From: Chinchilla lanigera
Taxonomy: Eukaryota; Chordata; Mammalia; Rodentia; Chinchillidae
Length of the DNA stretch: 64,000 bases
NCBI RefSeq assembly: GCF_000276665.1
Contig: NW_004955423.1
Coordinates: 3,171,867-3,235,866, forward strand
Direction: 5' to 3'
Shown here: positions 21,472-32,610 of the stretch, piece after piece
Layout of the letters: each line of letters starts with the position of its first letter
How positions within the stretch are numbered: position 1 is the first letter of the stretch
Made by a program: the position numbers and the translations under genes
Notes under the pieces: model-generated
Database searches by the model: none
What the model was told of the DNA's origin: nothing
What the model saw: the letters and a program-made list of their open reading frames with translations, nothing else

Positions 21472-21486
21472 AAACATCAGATGACA

Positions 21487-22160
21487 AAAGGAGCAATGCA
21501 TCAGATGCTATGATAAGGCTGTGATAGTGTAGGGGAACTGAAGAGGAGCACTAAGCAGTTAACCAAAATTCAAATTTTGAGGGCACAGTCCCTATCACTG
21601 CCCTCACCAACTGTAAGGTCAGACTCCCCAAACCACCCTCAGATTCTATAATTCACTATAAGTACTCAGAACTCAGAGAAATCCATTAGTCTCATGGATA
21701 AGGTCCAATTACAGATAAAAATCAGCCAAAGGAAGAGATGCACAGGGCAGAGGATGAGAGGGTTTCACATGTGGTGCTGCCATTGTCCCCTCTCCATGGA
21801 GTCAAGTGTATTCTTGTCCCAGCATCAACACGTGACAGTGTACTGGGAGTATTGCCAATCAGAGACACTCACCTGAGCTTCAGGGTCCAGAATTACTATC
21901 ACAGCCCTATTATATGGATGTGACTCATATGATTGATTGTTGTGCAATTGAATCCAATCTTCCAGTTTCAATATACTACAAGACCCAAAGGCCTTATTTT
22001 AAGTTTTAACACTGCCTTTTCTGGTGTGGTCAGCCCCTATGCTAAAATTATCAGATATGCTTAACATCACCTTGAGATCCAGTGTAGTCAGTCCTCACCT
22101 TAAATAAAGATACTCCTGTCAGATATGACAGAGTACTGAAGGCCAAACCGTCTCTTCAGG
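21487..22160. other. Unassigned sequence
   Basis: Two overlapping 60-codon frames at 21694-21923 have no domain. No named repeat. Confidence 0.4.
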
Positions 22161-22176
22161 TAAAGCCAATTTCTTT

Positions 22177-22277
22177 TTTTTTTTTTTTTTTTGGTTTTTC
22201 TCCAGTACCAGGAACCGAACTCACGACCTTACGCTTGCCAGGCAGGCGCTTTTGCCGCTGAGCTAAATCCCCAGCCC
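22177..22277 (-). mobile_element. Young ID SINE, minus strand
   Basis: T-rich tail, CCAGTACCAGGAACCGAACT, GCTTGCCAGGCAGGCGCTTT and GCTGAGCTAAATCCCCAGCC. A perfect 15-bp duplication AAAGCCAATTTCTTT is at 22162-22176 and 22278-22292. Confidence 0.97.
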
Positions 22278-22292
22278 AAAGCCAATTTCTTT

Positions 22293-22581
22293 ACTACATA
22301 GGCATTCAACCCAGATAGCGGTCCAGCTAAGGTTTATTGTGAGGGTTGAGATAAATTGAAGTAAGCAGAAGAATCTGACAAAAACTATGCTAAATTGATT
22401 TATTATTGTTATTTTTATGTTTTAAAAATAATTATATTCTTATATACTTAAATATCAGTGGTAGTAATTCTTATGCCTCAATATTTATATTATCCTGGCC
22501 ATTTTTTTTTCTTACTCCCTCTTTATGAACAGTTTGTGTTTTCCAAAAATTAGAACATTTTAAAAGTAAGGAAAACTGAAA
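22293..22581. other. AT-rich unassigned sequence
   Basis: AT-rich DNA with no recognised feature. Confidence 0.4.
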
Positions 22582-22596
22582 TGAAGGTTAAACACT

Positions 22597-22685
22597 AGGG
22601 CGAGGGATATAGCTCAGTGGCACGAGCGCCTGCTTGGCAAGTGCAAGGTCCTGAGTTCGATTTCCGGTACCTCTCTTCAAAAAAA
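22597..22685 (+). mobile_element. ID SINE
   Basis: GGGCGAGGGATATAGCTCAG, GCGCCTGCTTGGCAAGTGCA and GAGTTCGATTTCCGGTACC. A 13-bp perfect duplication GAAGGTTAAACAC flanks it (22583-22595 and 22686-22698). Confidence 0.96.
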
Positions 22686-22698
22686 GAAGGTTAAACAC

Positions 22699-23557
22699 AT
22701 GTATTTTACTTTTCAAAGACCTAAGTAAAAGAATGGCCAAAATCAAGTATGGGGGTTTACCTGTTTTTAGCAATCTTTGCTTCAGTCTATATTGTTATAG
22801 ATAACTGGGAATTGTCCAAGATTGGTTTTTGTAAAAGCTTAATTTTACTTGATTTTTGTAAAGTAATCCTGTAGCAAAAGAAATTTCCAAATAATTTCTC
22901 ATTTCAGTAGTAATAGGCAAGAAAAGAAGATCAAATCCCTGAACTATTTACTTAGATGAACAGAAATACTCCCTTTTGCAATAATGGATATGCAAGATTT
23001 AGCCATGAAAGGGTTAGGGTAAAATGAAAATCCTTTCAGTAATAGTTGAAATCTAAGAAAATCTTTCTTGGAAATTAAGTACTTGATCAAAAGAGGAAAG
23101 GGTTATTGGCAAGAGCTGAGATTAAACAACAGAATTGTCTGAGAAGAGGCCTCAATTATAAGAAGCAAGCAGTTAATGATATTCTCTCAGGGATCTGCTT
23201 TTCCTCGAGATGTCGCTTTGGGAAAATGCAATAGAGTTTCATTTTGTTTTAGCTAAGACAGGACCAGGCCCCTTTCCTTTGCAAATGTAAAGAAAACTTA
23301 AAATTTTTAAATTTGAGAAAAATCAGAACCAGGAAGGAAGCATTTAAATTATGCTTCTAGGATAATCTTAAGAGATAGGAAAGTCTAACTCCACCTTGGG
23401 GTAAAGATATTTGAAAAATATACTTCCTTTAAATTTTATTCTGTAAACTGAAACATAGAAACAAATAAAAAGTAAGATGTTATGGATTCAAATTTACTGC
23501 TATGAAATTAACCACTTCTATCATTTGAGCACTTTGGTTGACTCATTATATGGTCCA
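22699..23557. other. AT-rich unassigned sequence
   Basis: About 860 bp without a nameable repeat or gene. Confidence 0.4.
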
Positions 23558-23611
23558 GAAGGAGGAAGAGGAGAAACAAGAGGAGGAGGAGGAAGAAGAG
23601 GAAGAGGAGGA
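23558..23611. repeat. (GGA/GAA)n polypurine tract
   Basis: A purine run of more than 50 bp made of GGA and GAA triplets with a few interruptions. Confidence 0.95.
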
Positions 23612-23699
23612 ACAACCACATGGGAATCATTTTCCTCTGCTGTAGTTCTCTAATGGATAGCATGAGAATATTTTACAGTCACAACATTGCCATCGGCAT

Positions 23700-24005
23700 C
23701 ACCCATCATAATTATCCCCACTACTATATATTAACTGCCAAGTAGTACAGGCGTTGTACTAAGTACTTACCTTAGTAATTTAATTCTTATAGAAGCACTA
23801 AATGTTAAAATACATTTATTTTGTTTTTGTGGTGCTGGCCCAAGGCCTTGAGTACACCAGGAAAATGCTCTACCATTGGGCTATACTCCCACCTCCTATT
23901 ATTCCCACTTTAAAGATGAAAAATCTGGTGCTCAGAGAATTTAAGCAGTTAGTAAGGAATAGAGTTAAGTGATATGAAAACCTAGTTCTGTGGAACTCTA
24001 AATCT
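23700..24005 (-). mobile_element. MIR/L2-type relic split by an old ID
   Basis: Left part: GTACTAAGTACTTACCTTAG and TAATTTAATTCTTATAGAAG. Right part past the ID: TATTCCCACTTTAAAGATGA, CTGGTGCTCAGAGAATTTAA. This is the antisense layout of MIR-like elements. Confidence 0.6.
23821..23897 (-). mobile_element. Old ID-like SINE, minus strand
   Basis: GTGGTGCTGGCCCAAGGCCT, GGAAAATGCTCTACCATTGG and GCTATACTCCCACC keep the ID order, diverged. Confidence 0.7.
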
Positions 24006-24880
24006 CCTCAGTCTCCCCCTGTCTTGTGGCTCACTGGGTTAGCAGTTTCTATGAGCAAATTTTATTTGTAATTGCAGCTAATATTCAGGACTGGTACTTG
24101 CCTAGAAAGACAGTAAGGTCTCAGCTTTACTAAGTCAACAGAAGCTGGGTCCCTCCAACTCAGGGAATGGCCAGTGGCAAACAGATTATCTTCACTTGGT
24201 GGTCAGAATAATTCTGAAGCAGCTGGGCTCCAGTGACGAGCAGACCAATAAGGCTCCAGGGTCCACTCTCAAAGGCCACAGCCAGAAGGGAAAATATATG
24301 TGTGAATCTCTACCATCTTCACTTTGAAAAGTCCTGGGAGAGGGTTGTGTTGTTTCAACTCAGATCAATCTCTTAGACCAACCAGCCATGGCCAGGGAGA
24401 CAGTCATATAAGAAGATGGCCATTCCCACTCAGAGCACAGGTTCCAGTGCAAGAAAGAAAAATAGTTTGCTCAGAGGAGAGGGTGACACCCATATGGAGT
24501 CCCCCAGGAATTACTGTGGTAGCCTCTGTCATCCTAGTCAACCAAAGGGTTGCATCAGACACAGGGCTAGGTTCTAAAGTCAGCCTGAAGGTGAAGCATT
24601 ACATATATAACAATTATCTTTTTAAAAAACCTTTAAAGTGGGTACAGAACCTTAATTTTTAGTCACATTGAGGACTGAAAACATCAAGTTCCATTAAAGG
24701 AAAGCACAAAACAGAACAAATGTTTGGGATAAAGAGTTTGCTCCTAAGTCACAAATCATATCCCTTTGCAAGAATGAGGGTGCACAGAAAATTTCAAAAG
24801 TGCCCCTCCTTAAACACAGGGCGTGCTCCATTCTTTTTTGGTATGTAGCTTTTATTGCTTTAATGCACATCCATAAAATT
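24006..24880. other. Unassigned sequence
   Basis: A 112-codon frame at 24324-24662 (plus) and a 131-codon frame at 24694-25089 (minus) cover this region. Neither has a motif and the second overlaps an L2 or MIR 3' end, so neither is called as a gene. Confidence 0.4.
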
Positions 24881-24884
24881 GTTG

Positions 24885-24965
24885 TAACGTTCAGAGAGAT
24901 ATGTGAGACTATGTAGCACAGGGTTTGGCCATTCAAGGTACTCAATAAATGCTGGATTTGAATCC
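24885..24965 (+). mobile_element. L2/MIR 3'-end fragment
   Basis: GCACAGGGTTTGGCCATTCA then AGGTACTCAATAAATGCTGG is the classic 3' end shared by L2 and MIR elements. Confidence 0.65.
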
Positions 24966-25164
24966 AAATCTGCCTTGAAAATAACAGAAGACGTTTTCTA
25001 GTTGGTTGACATTTTAAGTTGCATCTCCTCCAGACAGCGATCATTTCCCGCAGACTTTGGTTTGGTCTCCTGACCTTCAGTGGCATCATGTTAGCAGTTT
25101 CTTGTAGGGTGGGTTTTTTGCCAGGAGGGGCGGCTTGAGGAATATGCAGTGTGCCAGGGTGGTT

Positions 25165-25280
25165 TGACGAGCCTGAGTTCTAACCTTGGCTCTGTCAATA
25201 TAGGCCACAAAGCTTTGGTAAATCTTTTTAGTTCTTTGGGCCTCAGTTTTCTCACAGGCAAAACTGGGATGCTATAACCT
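25165..25280 (+). mobile_element. MIR-type SINE relic
   Basis: GAGCCTGAGTTCTAACCTTG, GGTAAATCTTTTTAGTTCTT and GGGCCTCAGTTTTCTCACAG followed by CAAAACTGGGATGC match MIR well. Confidence 0.85.
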
Positions 25281-27489
25281 CTTTACCAATAACGCTATCA
25301 GAGGGAGACCAACTTAGACAAATAACAGCTTGCACAAACCAAGCACTGAAATAATGTGAATTTATTTCCCTATGTCAGACCTCGGGACACCAGCACCCAA
25401 AGAGAACCTGGGATGCCTCCTGACACATCCGGCAGGAACTGATTAAAGTGGCAGCTTCTGACTCAAAGAGAAAGGTAGCATGTAGTTCACTGCTGTTCTC
25501 TCAGGTGGCCAAGAATTCTGCCTATCAAGTTGCCAAATTATTATTTGTAAGTATATTGAATTGCGCCTAGTGAGGAGAAGATTTCTTTGAATTTGTATTT
25601 ATATGTGTGCATCTGTGTGATGTGACCTTGTTGAAGACATGCAGCTGTTGTGCTCTGAAAGGCTTTCTGGGCACATTGCTGACTGTTAAATATATCACAG
25701 CTCACTCCAGAAATAGGTTTTTAAAATATTTCATTGCTAGCAATGTGTATGTATATATGAAAAAACAAACTCAGTTTCTCTTACTATACATACCCTCCTA
25801 ACAGCACATTTCCATGACCCCTGAAGTGTGTCCCCATTCCCAAGCAAATCTACAGATGACTCTCCAGTGGACACCAGTGGGCTGGGCTGTCTTCTAAGCC
25901 CATTCAGTTCTGATGCCATCTACTTGGAGTTGGTGTCAGATCTCACAGGTTTCGGGCTCAGTCCTGCATGACTGCCTCTGAAATCAAATGCCAATCACAA
26001 GCACAGGTTGTGTCCTGGTCCATCTAACTGACCAGCTATAAATTGGGGTTTGCCTGACCCCCTCTTTATATTGATTAGCTTCCTAGCATGGCTTACAGAA
26101 TTCCAAGGAACACTTCCTTACATTTACCCCTTTATTATACAGGGAATTACAAAAAGTACAGATGAACAGCCAGATGGAAGAGAGGCACAGGGTGAGGTAT
26201 GGAACAAGGGTGCAGAGCTTCCATGCCTCTTCTGAGCATACCTCTCTCTAGGAACTTCCATGTGTTCATCGATTTGGAAGCCCCCAGAACTCAGGCCTTT
26301 TAGTTGTTTATAGCAGTTTTATTATATAGGCATGCTTGAGTGAATCATTGCTCATTTGTTTATCAACTCAACCTTTATCCTCTCTGTACTCCTCAAGGGC
26401 CTGTAGGTAAAATTTCTAAACTTCTAATCACCCGTTTAGTGTCCCTGGCAACTAGCCTTGATCCTTAGACTAGGGACCTTCAGTTACAGTTTTCTCATTA
26501 GGATACAAAAGACATTTATCACTTTAAGAGATCCCAAAGATTTTAGGAGATTCATGTCAAGAGAATGGGATGAAGAACAAGTGTGTATTTCACACACAGT
26601 TGAAATTCTCCCCAGTTGGTTGCTTCAAAATAGCTTACTATTGTTCATTACAGTATAGCTCTTGTATGTATATTCAGTACATGTTATGCTCATGAGTAGC
26701 CCTTTTGGCCCACAGAAAAAGTCAGATGTACAAATAGTCATAACATATGGCCTCTGGAAATACCTAGCCTAGAGATCTAAGCCAGCATAGGAATAATTTG
26801 ATGTAATCCACTCTCTTAGATTATCTACTAAAATTGCCTTGGCAATATATTTACTGATTGGTTAATCTGGGTAAAAATTAAGGTACTTTATCTTGATAAG
26901 TGTGATTTAGAATCCCAGGCTGACTTTACAGAGGATTAAGATATTCATTTCACCTTAATGGCCTTCTAGGACTCCAGTTCATTTGTTGGTGAAATACAGT
27001 ATTGCTCAGTAAAATGACACCCAGATTTAATGAGTTTCTAGGGAGAAGTATTACAAGATGACAAAGACCAAAGAGGCAAACCTCATTTTCAAAACACCTA
27101 TCACTGGGATTTATTTTCTTGGATCATGTATTCCCTTTTTTCTTATCTCTGGGGTATACACTTCTCTAGAATAAATAGAACATTTGTGATCATTACATAT
27201 ATAATAACACCTGTACATTACAGCAGGGTCCAGCAGGAGCCTCCAAACTGTACCTAGAAGATGGTTTAGCACATACTCCTAAAATCAGTTATCCCACTTG
27301 GTCATAGACCCAGTGAGAACATATGCCAGAGTGCAGGAAAGAGCTTGCAGATATATTGATAATTGTAGTAAAGAAGAAATGCAAAATTTCACTAAACCAA
27401 GACTAGCCATTCAATAATCTACATCCATCCACTTTCCTGCTTGTTTATGTTGCCAGTCATAGCAGCATCAAACCATTCATTATTTATTT
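25281..27489. other. Long unassigned stretch
   Basis: About 2.2 kb without a SINE or LINE I can name and with only short open frames. It may be largely single-copy. Confidence 0.45.
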
Positions 27490-28640
27490 GCTTTTCAGGA
27501 AGATAGTGAGAGAGTACGGCGTTCCAGAAAGAAAGAACAGCAGACAGAGACCTAGCAATAAGAACCAACCTGGGAAAGTCCTGGAAATAAGCCCAGGACT
27601 GCCGAGGTATGCAGACTTTGAGAAGACTAATGAGGGGGTCAGTGGATGGAAAAAGTCAAGGCCTGCAGGGGTGTTTGCCTCATTATAAGGGCAGTAGGAA
27701 GCTACTGAATAATATTAAGTAAGAAGTCACATGATCATATTTGTATTTTTATAAACTTTTGTCTAGCTGCAGGATAGAGAATAGGAGGTCAGAAGAATGG
27801 GAAGGAGGCAGGAGGACACCAAGGTTTTGACTTGAGCAACTGAGGGTCTGGGCCATTTGTGAAGGACAGCAGCATGAAAGTACAGGCAGGCTTTCTGTCT
27901 ATTGTGTTATTTGCTTTGGGGGATGAAGGAGACTATGATGATTTTAGTTTAAGATACACTAAATTTGGGGCACCTAGGACACTTTACATTAGTCTGCTTG
28001 TGCAGCCATAATCAAATACGACAGACTGTGGCTCAAACAACAGACATGTATTTCTTGCAATTCTGGAGGGTGGGGAGGCCAAGATCAAGGTTCTGTCATG
28101 GCGGGTCTCATTTTTCTTTTCTCTTCGTTTCTAGGGGACTGCCTACAAATTCTCACACAGTTGCAGAGAGAGAAGGGTCAGAGCTTTTTTAATTTTTGAT
28201 GTCCCTTTCTATAGGACACTAATCCTATTGGGTCAGGGCCACACCCTTAAACCTCATTAACCTTGGTTACTTGATTAAAAACCCCATCTCCAAATCCAGA
28301 CACAGTGGGGTTAGATGCCAATATACGAATGGGGGGATAAATATTCAGTCCATCACACACATTCAAGCAGAGATAGCATCTGGAGTCAGGGTGGGGTGTG
28401 AAGCTCAGAGGCAGGGCTCGAAAGGAGATCCTGATTTGATCATCGTTGGCATAAAATTAGCCAGTTGATGCCCTGGGAGTACGATGAAATCTTCCAGGAA
28501 GCAAGGACGCCTAAGAGAAGGGAGGCTCTTTGGCAACCTTAAATCAGAGGAGGAGAGGAGGGCAAAGGGGACTGAGAAGGAATAGCAAGAGTTAGCAAGA
28601 AACAGGGAGAGTGTGGTAACACAGTAGCCAGGGGTGAGCC
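27490..28640 (-). repeat. Suspected ancient interspersed repeat, split by an LTR
   Basis: The flanks of the LTR at 27984-28360 both read like one older element: GGCAGTAGGAAGCTACTGAA, AAGTCACATGATCATATTTG, GGAGGACACCAAGGTTTTGA on the left, GAGTACGATGAAATCTTCCA and GGAGGAGAGGAGGGCAAAGG on the right. The style is that of a very old LINE or LTR internal segment, but the family and orientation are guesses. Confidence 0.35.
27984..28360 (-). mobile_element. MLT1-like (ERVL-MaLR) LTR
   Basis: The antisense MLT1 order is clear: ATTAGTCTGCTTGTGCAGCC, ACAGACATGTATTTCTTGCA, ATTCTGGAGGGTGGGGAGGC, CAAGATCAAGGTTCTGTCAT, GACACTAATCCTATTGGGTC, CTCATTAACCTTGGTTACTT and a TATTCAGTCCATCACA end. It is a solitary, non-coding LTR. 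Confidence 0.85.
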
Positions 28641-28879
28641 TGAACACCGCGTGAATGGGAGCGCTAAGTAAGTGATTGATGCCACTAAGACAGGCTTTCT
28701 GGGTTGTCCCCTTTTTTGTTACTATGAGCAGCAGGGTCAGAGGGGTTTACACTGATAAGATTTGGACAGTGTCAGACATGGATGAGGCTTTAAAACCACT
28801 TATGGAAATTATTTTAAAACATAAGAGGAAAACACTAGAATATGAAAAACCTTTAATGAGGACTTACTGTGTGCGAGAG
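28641..28879. other. Unassigned sequence
   Basis: Contains the start of a 107-codon frame (28676-28999) without motif; not a gene. Confidence 0.4.
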
Positions 28880-29130
28880 GCTTACTATTGTAAGCTCTTT
28901 ATAAATATTAACCCGTTCAATTCTCACAATAGCACCGTGAAACTATACCTAACTAATTTAGCATTTAAAGACACAGTAGACTATGTGGACATATGGTAAG
29001 CACTATACATACGTCAGCTATTTTTACTCTCTTGATTATTCTACAGATGAGAAACAAGGTGGCAGTGGGCATAAAATATGTTGCCTCAGGCAATTTGGCA
29101 GGTGATAAAGTTAAGATCTGAAGCCACCAC
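28880..29130 (-). mobile_element. MIR-type relic
   Basis: ACCCGTTCAATTCTCACAAT, ATTATTCTACAGATGAGAAA and GTTGCCTCAGGCAATTTGGC give the antisense MIR order, interrupted around 28950-29030. Confidence 0.6.
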
Positions 29131-29545
29131 GTCATCCAATCTCACACCTGAAGCTTAGCCATGACATTAGAAGGTGACTGGATTCCCTTTTCCACCAAAT
29201 GAAATCAATTCAGCTATTTCATTTAAAATGAAATAATGGTCACACAAGACAGCCTGTGACAGTTTGGCACCGACACCAAAGTACTTCCAGAATGAAGCAG
29301 ACACAGCGTTGTGGAAGGTGGGCTGTAGGCAGAGGAAATAAAGCTGTGGCTAAAAACACTCACCTGTGAGATGCCTCTGTGGAATACCAATCCCCAGACC
29401 AGAATACCTGGCACAGGCAGGGAAGGGTGTGTGTGTGTCTAAAAGGATGGGGATCCCCAACGTAAAATTAAGTCAGGGCATTAAATTATCCCCAGTTTCT
29501 ACCATTAACATTTTTAAAAGGAAAGCTAAGAGTAAGAGAGGAGAT
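29131..29545. other. Unassigned sequence
   Basis: No feature recognised; a short (TG)n run is at about 29428-29439. Confidence 0.4.
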
Positions 29546-29770
29546 GAAAACAATATTGAGTGCTAGGCACTCTGCAGTATCTTAATATATTTTAATTCAT
29601 AAAATCATCATGACAGCTTGAGAAGTACCTATCTGCCTGCTTTTGAAGAGAAGAAAAGTGAAATTCAGTAGTTCAGTGACTTGCCTTGGGACTCCCAATC
29701 TGTAAGTGGTAGCTCAGGATTTGAACCTAAGTCAGCTGAGCCTTGAAAGTTACACTCTCCTCATTACCCA
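29546..29770 (-). mobile_element. MIR/L2-like relic
   Basis: AGTGCTAGGCACTCTGCAGT, AATTCATAAAATCATCATGA, TCAGTGACTTGCCTTGGGAC and AGCTCAGGATTTGAACCTAA follow the antisense MIR/MIR3 pattern. Confidence 0.65.
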
Positions 29771-29887
29771 GACTGCACATAATCCTAACTTTCCTCTCAG
29801 TCATGTCCTTCCTCCTGCCTTGAGCTGCGGGAAACCCTGTTCTTACTTTTCAAATAAAACAACCTTATACAACAACAAGGATCACAT

Positions 29888-30000
29888 TTTCCTTTTTCTT
29901 TTCTTTTTCTTTTCCTTTCTTTTCTTTTTTCTTTCTCTTCTCTTATTTTCTTTCCTTCCTGCCTTCTTTTCTTTTTTTTTCTTCTTTTTTTTTTTTTTGG
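29888..30000. repeat. Pyrimidine-rich low-complexity tract
   Basis: A run of TTTTC, TTTC and CTTCC words ending in a T12 run. The phenylalanine-rich frame through it is an artefact. Confidence 0.92.
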
Positions 30001-30085
30001 TCATAATATTATGATCTTATCAAAAAGGTAAACAAATCACTAAGCCTTAAATGAGAAAAATAAAAGCAATATGCATAGCTTCCCC

Positions 30086-30108
30086 ATAAACTAAACTAAA
30101 CTAAACTG
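30086..30108. repeat. (ACTAA)n short tandem repeat
   Basis: Four ACTAA units in a row. Confidence 0.85.
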
Positions 30109-30575
30109 ACTGGCAACAGTACCCATGCCCTGCCTCTGAGTCCCTAACCCTACACTTTGCTCCCTGCCCCACATAACTTCTCTGCCCCAGGAACTGCTAC
30201 AGCAGTAGAAGCCATATTTTGTGTTTATCTATCTTCTCCTTAGTTCTTGCTCGTCTTTTTGTTACTACTTTTAATACCTGATCAAATATAAGGAAATCTC
30301 TAAATGTCTTTGTAACTGCAACTGTAACCTGAACAGGCAGGACTTTTGCACACAGGGAGAAGGTGAAAATACAGCTACTCTGAAATATTTTCTCTGAAAA
30401 GAGTGAAAATGATGCCTGCTAAGGTATCTCACATCAAACACGATTCTGCACTACACACAAGCATGATTATAAAAGCCAAACTGACTCCATCACCTGGTCA
30501 CTCTTTAGTAGAAAGCCACTTGCTTGTATCAGAAGTTTATTGAATAAAATTGAAGTGAAATTATTCTTGTGCCTT
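30109..30575. other. Unassigned sequence
   Basis: No gene or named repeat seen. Confidence 0.4.
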
Positions 30576-30590
30576 ATGCAAAGACCTTTA

Positions 30591-30682
30591 TTTCTATTTT
30601 TATTTTTTTGGTACCGGGAATCAAACTCAGGACCTTGCATTTAAGGGCAGGTGCTTGTGCCACTGAGCTATATCCTCAGCCC
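30591..30682 (-). mobile_element. ID SINE, minus strand
   Basis: GGTACCGGGAATCAAACTCA, GGGCAGGTGCTTGTGCCACT and GAGCTATATCCTCAGCCC. A perfect 15-bp duplication ATGCAAAGACCTTTA flanks it (30576-30590 and 30683-30697). Confidence 0.95.
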
Positions 30683-30697
30683 ATGCAAAGACCTTTA

Positions 30698-31925
30698 GAC
30701 AAAATTTTTTTTTCTAGGTTTGTTCAGTATGCTTCTTTAAAGAAGAAACTTCAGATAGCATTCATTCCTATAGAGTAATTTTAGAACCCAAAAAGGCTTT
30801 CCATCCCCCAAGGGTCTCCCTCTCTAACTAAACATAGCTCAGAGAAACTGGGATCAGCAAGACTCCCAGGTGATTTTACCTTTGCAGGGGGGATTTTCTC
30901 TGACATTATCCAGGGAACCCAACTCTTCTATTCCTGGGCTCCATCCCTCTTCCTGACCTTCGCTTGCAGTGCCCTTCCCCCACTCCATCTGTTTCCTCCT
31001 AAACCACTCTGAAAGATCTTTATAGACTATTTTTAGTACAATGAGAAAAAATACAGCCTTGCAAAATGGATACAAACTTGGTAACTATCCTAATATTGAT
31101 TGTTTGACAGTTGATCCATGTCCCACCTAACACTTCTCTTCCTGCCACAAAAACAAGGTTTTTTTCAATCACTTCCAAGTGCTTTTCCAGGTAAGCTTGG
31201 GATTCTTCAGCCAGGCCCTGGGAAAAATTACCTTGTCATTACGTTTCAGCTCCTTTTCACCCCTCCATCCTTTAGTGTAGGCAGTTTAAACTTGGTCTCC
31301 TACCACCAACGGTATGCAGGACCCAGCTTGTGCTGTCTCTAAAGAGCTGAATGTAAAAATTTTAAGAAATTTTTCTGGTCAAGTTTTAAAAGTTATTATT
31401 AAAAGTTCAGGGGTACAATCCTGACATTAAGAATATTATATAAAAACAAAAGTAATAAATAGACAAAATGTATCACTTTCTAATTATTGTATTACCTTAT
31501 ACTACTTGCTGTGAGTGGAAGACTTTTTCTGTCCATTGTGTCTGTGTGGTGGGAATAGGACCTAACGGCTGCCCACTGTGTATCCCTTTCCTAGTCTGTG
31601 TTCAGTGATATCACACTGGCAGTTTGAAATATTTTGTATGGGCGTCTTTATGCCACCTTGCTAAGTTAGGTCTCCCCATTATACTCCTAAAGCCAGTTGT
31701 GAAGTGCCCATCAGCATGTTATTGTGCAGTACTATGGGAAACCCAGCTGTCGCTGCTGCAGGCCTGAAGAAAAGCAGAGCCTTGCAGACAAGTGCCAGTG
31801 GAAACTCTGACTCATCAGCTTCAGCAGGGCCCTCAGCGCTGCTCTGCAATCTTACTATGTTCCTCTGGTCAGTTCTCTCCTCCCACGGCAGTTGCCATTT
31901 TTCCTCAACTTCTCCATTTCTTTCC
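30698..31925. other. Unassigned sequence
   Basis: About 1.2 kb with only short frames on both strands (for example 31679-31934), no domain and no clear repeat. Confidence 0.45.
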
Positions 31926-31959
31926 ATGATTTAATCCTCTCCTCTCCCTCTTACTCTCA

Positions 31960-32460
31960 GAAGACAAACTCAATTCATACTTTACAGAAAAAACAGATGC
32001 TACCCATGGAGCACTCCCTCAGCTTCCTGACTTCTAATCTGTAAATGGATCTGAGTAAATACTCTTTCTTATTACAATGCGAGAGGTGCCCCTCCCTGCT
32101 GAGGCTTGTCGTCCCACCTAACCCCTGCACCCAGGCTCCTCTGTCCCTTCAGGAATTTCATTCTCATCTCTTGTCTTGTCTCCTGTTTCCTTTACCTTTC
32201 CTTCTCAGTGGTCACCTCTCTATCCAATGTTTTAACTTGTGCAGTTCTCTCCCATCTAAGCCAACAAACTTTCCCAAATCCTAAATCCTTCTGTAGTTCC
32301 TCTCCTCCTTCTCCCTTCCCTTCAGAGCAAATTTGAAAACACCTGTCTGCATTCCTCTACTTCTTTTCTTCCTCTTCCTTCTTCACACTGGTTTTCTACC
32401 CAGTGCCACTAAGCACACTTGCTAAAACCACTGATGGCCTTCACTTTATTCCATCTAATC
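31960..32460 (+). mobile_element. L2-type LINE relic
   Basis: CT-rich sequence with GAGGTGCCCCTCCCTGCTGA, TGCTAAAACCACTGATGGCC and TTCACTTTATTCC resembles decayed L2 3' ORF sequence. Moderate confidence, since composition alone can mislead. Confidence 0.45.
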
Positions 32461-32610
32461 TTCATGATGATACTGTGAGGTAAATGTTATCATCCCTATT
32501 TTACAGATGATGCAGTTTTTAAACAACCTATAAAGAATCACCAGCTAGAGTGGGTCTTTAGCTGCATGTAGGATGGAAATCAAATGTGGGCTACTTCTTG
32601 AACCTGTTAC
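32455..32610 (-). mobile_element. MIR-type relic
   Basis: TTCATGATGATACTGTGAGG, TTATCATCCCTATTTTACAG and ATGATGCAGTTTTTAAACAA are antisense MIR words. Confidence 0.7.

Noticed and set aside
24694..25089. 131-codon frame, minus strand
   Set aside because: Overlaps an L2/MIR 3' end and shows no domain.
27488..27688. Coding exon beginning after a CTTTTCAG-like acceptor
   Set aside because: An acceptor-like word precedes the 66-codon frame, but no donor, partner exon or protein family is evident and the region looks like an old repeat.
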